A DNA stretch of 64,000 nucleotides from UBA1563 sp041671545 (lineage in GTDB: Bacteria; Bacteroidota; Ignavibacteria; Ignavibacteriales; Ignavibacteriaceae). The DNA is taken from assembly GCA_041671545.1 (NCBI GenBank), contig JBAZBI010000006.1, forward strand, positions 1 to 64,000, read 5' to 3'. Below, one piece after another: positions 60,755 through 64,000 of the stretch. Position 1 is the stretch's first letter, and each line of letters starts with the position of its first letter. The notes beneath the pieces are model-generated. The model was not told where the DNA came from and did no database searches. It worked only from the letters and a program-made list of their open reading frames with translations. The position numbers and the translations under genes are program-made.

Positions 60755-61960
60755 TTAGATCGACATTTTGATTTCATTTTCGGTAGCATCGATGGTAACC
60801 AAGTTTTTCTCCCTAAATGCATTAACTGATTCCGTTACCTCTTGAAAACTTTTAACTTTTTTCAAATCATCTATCAGTTCATCATAATTTTGTTGAGTAA
60901 AGAGAAGGTCTTTAAGCCTGTGCATAATGTCCATTGTGTGAACAAGTTTTGCTTCTTTAACCATTTGGTTTTGTGCAATATAGAGTTCATCGTACGAGGT
61001 TTTAATTTTATCCAATTGATTTTTTAATTCTTCGCGAAGTAGGGAATTCTCAATTGCAATCCCGGTACTCACTGCCATCGCACCTAAAAATTGTGCGTCT
61101 TCCGGAGTGAAAGTTCCTTGCTTCTTATTAAGGATTTGAAATACTCCAATCACCTCACCATTAATATTCGCCATAGGTACACAGAGAATATTTCGAGTTC
61201 GGTAACCAGTCACCCGATCAACTTTCTGGTTGAATTTCGGATGAGCGTATGGATTATCGATAATCTGATATTCGTTTTTGATTGCAACTTCTCCGGCAAT
61301 TCCTGTATCAATCGGAATTCTAATTTCTTTCTGATGAATCCCAATACCTGATTTCGACCAGAGTTCCTTTTTCTGCTGATCAACAATAAAGAGCGTTGCG
61401 CGCTCGGCGCTTAATGAGTTTGCAGCTACTTCCACAATGTGCTTCAGCATTTCATCAAAATCTTTTATGCAGCTGATGCTTTTAGAAATTTCAAACAAAA
61501 CCGAAAGACGTATATTTTGTGAGACTATCGTCTCAACTTGTGGTACTTGAGGTTCTTCCGGTTGTTCTACAACTAATTCAACAGATTGTTGAGCAGATCT
61601 ATCAAGAATTGTTTTTACTTCCGATTGAAGTTTCTCGAAGGTAAGTGGCTTCAAAATAAATCCCGCAATTTTTTTACCGAACACAATGTCTTTTGTGTCG
61701 TAAAAGAAAGAAGAAACGAGGAGAATCGGAACAGTTGGAGCCGCTGAGCTTAAGAGATCGACAAATTCAATTTCAGTTAATACGGGATTCTGCACTTCAT
61801 CAATCACTAAATCATATTGCCTTTCCATAAGAAGAGCCAGATGATTTTTGTGTTTTGGTTTTATCAGAATTTGAGCCTGCAACTCCGAGCCTAACGCTTG
61901 ATAGACTCCTGTAGATTCGCGACTTTCCGAAAAAATAAGAATTGATAAAGTTTCGCTCAT
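60755..61960 (-). CDS. receiver-like plus GAF domain regulator
   Basis: The 401-residue protein starts with a receiver-like fold (residues 1-120). In place of the phospho-Asp pocket it has YDLVIDEVQNP and VPILLVSSFFYD, and the conserved Lys region reads GFILKPLTFEKL; the acidic pair near residue 10 is missing (ILIFSESRES). A GAF domain follows (about 160-320: SAERATLFIVDQQKKELWSK, NILCVPMANINGEVIGVFQI). The end is a coiled coil and a short helical part. No output domain is recognised. It is 28 bases upstream of the M1-like gene and may be co-transcribed. Confidence 0.85.
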   Translation of the reverse strand: MSETLSILIFSESRESTGVYQALGSELQAQILIKPKHKNHLALLMERQYDLVIDEVQNPVLTEIEFVDLLSSAAPTVPILLVSSFFYDTKDIVFGKKIAGFILKPLTFEKLQSEVKTILDRSAQQSVELVVEQPEEPQVPQVETIVSQNIRLSVLFEISKSISCIKDFDEMLKHIVEVAANSLSAERATLFIVDQQKKELWSKSGIGIHQKEIRIPIDTGIAGEVAIKNEYQIIDNPYAHPKFNQKVDRVTGYRTRNILCVPMANINGEVIGVFQILNKKQGTFTPEDAQFLGAMAVSTGIAIENSLLREELKNQLDKIKTSYDELYIAQNQMVKEAKLVHTMDIMHRLKDLLFTQQNYDELIDDLKKVKSFQEVTESVNAFREKNLVTIDATENEIKMSI

Positions 61961-62025
61961 ACTATTCCTTTCATTTGGTTGAAACTTAGAAACTTCCTGA
62001 TGATTTTCAAAGACTTTGACAAAAT

Positions 62026-63744
62026 TTATTCTGACGGGACAAAATTATTTATTTCAAAATAAGATTCACTCGGTGCTGATGTTCGCGTAATACCGCTTTC
62101 CATCTTTGTGAATAATTCAGTCTTTGATGAGTATTCTTTTAAATAATAAATCTTAACGGAATTTCTGTGTTGAACTATCCAATTTAAAGTAATTTTAATT
62201 TTTTCAAGGTCTTCTTCGTTTGGAATAAAATCAAGTTGAGTCGTTCGATCGAAATAATCATCCAAAGCTCGATCGAAATTTATTTCATCGTTGGCGAAGT
62301 AATCTTTTATAAAAAGCTTTCCTTCGAGCAAAAGGAAATAATCTTTTTGTCCTTCAAATCCGGTTATTTCAAAAAGCACATTTGCAGAATTGATCGGTTC
62401 AGCCAGTAAAGAAGATTTATGAATCTGCGAGAGCACTAATGATATCAATTCCTTTACTTCGGCAGCTTTTTCAAAACGAAGCTGGTCGGAATAGCTTTTC
62501 ATTTTGGAAACCAAACGGTTTACTGCGAATTGATTTTTCCCGTAGAGAAATTCGTAAACATTTTTTATTTCATCTGAATAAGACTCGCTAATATCCACCA
62601 CACAAGGAGCGGTGCAGCGTTCAATTTCAGCAAGAAAACATCTTCGTTTCTTTTTGAACTCCTTTTCATCGCACTCGCGCAAAAGAAATATTTTGTCAAT
62701 CATATCAAGCACTTGCTGGGCAAGTTTGCGCGAAATGAACATTCCAAAATAATCATTCCCATCAAATGAAAATTTATTTGTGAGTTCAACTTTTGGTGCA
62801 TTGTGTGTTTGTAAAAATTTCAAAAAATATTTATTGTGATACTGTTTTAACATCACATTCATTTTGGGATTTGCTTTTTTTATTAACTCTGCTTCTGCGA
62901 GGAGAGCAACTAATTCTGTTTTTGTTGTTATCGTTTTAAACTTATGTGCCGTGGTAAGAATCTTTTTACTCTTTCGTGCAGACGTAGGAGTTAAGTACGA
63001 TTTAATCCTATCTCTCAACGACTTAGCCTTGCCGATATAAATTATTTCTTCCTTCTTATTAAAAAAGAAATAAACACCGGGAGATTTTGGAAGCGAAAGA
63101 AACGCATCGGCAAGATTTTTTTTCAGCGGAACTTTCGGTTTTATTTGTGCCGATTGATATTGATAATTTATGAATTCCTGTACTGTTTGAAATCCTTCCG
63201 AAACTTTCAACTGTCCGACTAAATGGTGGAGGATTTTTGCTGTGACTTCAGCATCAGCATAGGCGCGATGAGCATCTTCATTTTTAAGATGGAGGTGATT
63301 TGCAAGATTCCCAAGTGAACGGCTTTTAAGATTTGGCAACATTCTTCTTGCTAAACGAAGTGTACAAAGCTGCAGTGGTTGGTAATTCTCTACACCACAA
63401 ACGTTAAACTCTTTCCGGAGAAAACTTAAATCGAATGCCAAATTATGTCCGACCAAAACCGAATCCTCTAAAAAATCTTGCAGCGGTTTTACCAATTCTT
63501 CAAAAAAAGGGGCATTGTAAACATCATCGTTGGAAATTCCGGTGAACTGTGTAATAAAAGGGGGAATCGATCTTCCCGGATTGATGAAAGAATTGTAGCG
63601 GTCAATCACTTTAAAGTTTTTTATTTTCACCAACCCGATTTCGATGATATTGTTGTTAGCCGGACCTAAGCCCGTTGTCTCAACATCAACTACGGAAAAC
63701 TCGGCTTCTTCAATCGGGAGTTGTAATATTTCAGTATTCAGCAT
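62026..63744 (-). CDS. DnaQ-like exonuclease fused to UvrC-like GIY-YIG nuclease
   Basis: Residues about 12-180 form a DEDDh exonuclease: VVDVETTGLGPANN, GHNLAFDLSFL and HRAYADAEVTAKIL. Residues about 215-300 form a GIY-YIG nuclease (PGVYFFFNKKEEIIYIGKAKSL). A Cys-rich stretch (RECDEKEFKKKRRCFLAEIE, RCTAPC) and a UVR-like coiled coil (SYSDQLRFEKAAEVKELISL) follow. This matches the Cho/DnaQ-UvrC fusion proteins of many bacteria, thought to act in nucleotide excision or repair. The C-terminal UvrC endonuclease half is absent, as usual for this group. Confidence 0.93.
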   Translation of the reverse strand: MLNTEILQLPIEEAEFSVVDVETTGLGPANNNIIEIGLVKIKNFKVIDRYNSFINPGRSIPPFITQFTGISNDDVYNAPFFEELVKPLQDFLEDSVLVGHNLAFDLSFLRKEFNVCGVENYQPLQLCTLRLARRMLPNLKSRSLGNLANHLHLKNEDAHRAYADAEVTAKILHHLVGQLKVSEGFQTVQEFINYQYQSAQIKPKVPLKKNLADAFLSLPKSPGVYFFFNKKEEIIYIGKAKSLRDRIKSYLTPTSARKSKKILTTAHKFKTITTKTELVALLAEAELIKKANPKMNVMLKQYHNKYFLKFLQTHNAPKVELTNKFSFDGNDYFGMFISRKLAQQVLDMIDKIFLLRECDEKEFKKKRRCFLAEIERCTAPCVVDISESYSDEIKNVYEFLYGKNQFAVNRLVSKMKSYSDQLRFEKAAEVKELISLVLSQIHKSSLLAEPINSANVLFEITGFEGQKDYFLLLEGKLFIKDYFANDEINFDRALDDYFDRTTQLDFIPNEEDLEKIKITLNWIVQHRNSVKIYYLKEYSSKTELFTKMESGITRTSAPSESYFEINNFVPSE

Positions 63745-63780
63745 ACAAAACCGGAAAAATCTTTCTCTATTCTTTTCTTT

Positions 63781-63808
63781 GTAGAGTCATGCCGTGGCAA
63801 GTCTCTAC
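63781..63808. repeat. 28-bp imperfect palindrome, dispersed family
   Basis: The left half is GTAGAGTCATGCCG and the right half is TGGCAAGTCTCTAC, so three positions are mismatched relative to a perfect palindrome. It is the most diverged full-length member of the family at 10327, 30132 and 31360. It lies between two divergent genes. Confidence 0.85.
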
Positions 63809-63845
63809 TTATTTACTTATATTTTCTTTACAAATTTAGAAGAAT

Positions 63846-64000
63846 ATGGAATTAATTAATATACTTTTTATCGGCGATATTATCGGCAAACCGGGATTAA
63901 CCTTCGTGCAAACATGGCTTCCGGGAATGATCCAAAAATACAAAGCCGACGTGGTTATTGCTAATGGTGAAAATGTGGCTGACGGAAAAGGTATTTTACC
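63846..64000 (+). CDS. ymdB: YmdB-type metallophosphoesterase, N-terminal fragment
   Basis: The gene starts at 63846 and leaves the window after 51 codons. The visible residues INILFIGDIIGKPG and VVIANGENVADGKGI match the start of TIGR00282 proteins. These are dimetal phosphodiesterases that act on 2',3'-cyclic nucleotides (YmdB in Bacillus). The Asp11 and Asn/Glu of the metal site are present. The remainder cannot be judged. Confidence 0.9.
   Translation, partial: MELINILFIGDIIGKPGLTFVQTWLPGMIQKYKADVVIANGENVADGKGIL

Overview
The window looks like a chromosomal segment of an AT-rich Gram-negative bacterium, most likely from the Ignavibacteria/Chlorobiota side of the Bacteroidota group. This is inferred from the gene mix: a complex I operon without nuoE, nuoF and nuoG, a groESL operon under a CIRCE operator, a pyruvoyl-type arginine decarboxylase, many PAS/GAF signalling proteins, secreted TPR/WG/YCF48-type proteins, and no Gram-positive markers. 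The species is not identified. No rRNA, tRNA, CRISPR array or complete insertion sequence was recognised.

Layout. Positions 1-9095 (minus strand) hold the respiratory operon nuoA-B-C-D-H-I-J-K-L-M-N; nuoN is cut by the window edge. Positions 9.1-25.7 kb are an accessory region. It starts with a 21-bp tandem array that encodes heptads on both strands, followed by a helical orphan protein. Next comes a very AT-rich stretch of surface and scaffold-type proteins: WG repeats, a thioester-domain adhesin-like protein, zinc ribbon-TPR-YCF48, a LamG fragment, a truncated FISUMP fragment and a TPR protein. It ends with a set of genes with strong ribosome binding sites: GH46 chitosanase, membrane protein, DUF900 hydrolase, small lipoprotein, small helical protein. 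Two related composite repeats, near 11.1-11.3 kb and 25.5-25.6 kb, bracket most of this region.

Positions 25.8-29.3 kb carry the most interesting item: a tight three-gene operon of a DNA methyltransferase, a SIR2-like (NADase-type) protein and a DUF262 (GmrS/SspE-like) protein. It is a candidate anti-phage system that combines a modification mark, a sensor or NTPase, and an NAD-depleting effector. Around it lie a dense patch of palindromic repeats, a MntA-HepT toxin-antitoxin pair, a type III polyketide synthase-methyltransferase-flavoprotein cluster resembling phenolic-lipid (srsABC-type) pathways, and a DUF433-DUF5615 toxin-antitoxin pair.

From 36 kb onward the window is mostly housekeeping. 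There is a three-gene two-component block (36.0-41.1 kb), an RlmL-type RNA methyltransferase, a yeast-type cytosine deaminase, a 1323-residue protein with three CbxX-type AAA+ modules, groESL, pdaD, tyrS, vapBC and smpB. These are followed by a sugar transporter with a secreted GH13 amylase, rsmI, a YjbR protein, an M1-type peptidase whose catalytic Glu is replaced by Lys, a GAF regulator, a DnaQ-UvrC-like nuclease and the start of a YmdB-type phosphodiesterase. Dispersed palindromes recur in intergenic spaces across the whole window.
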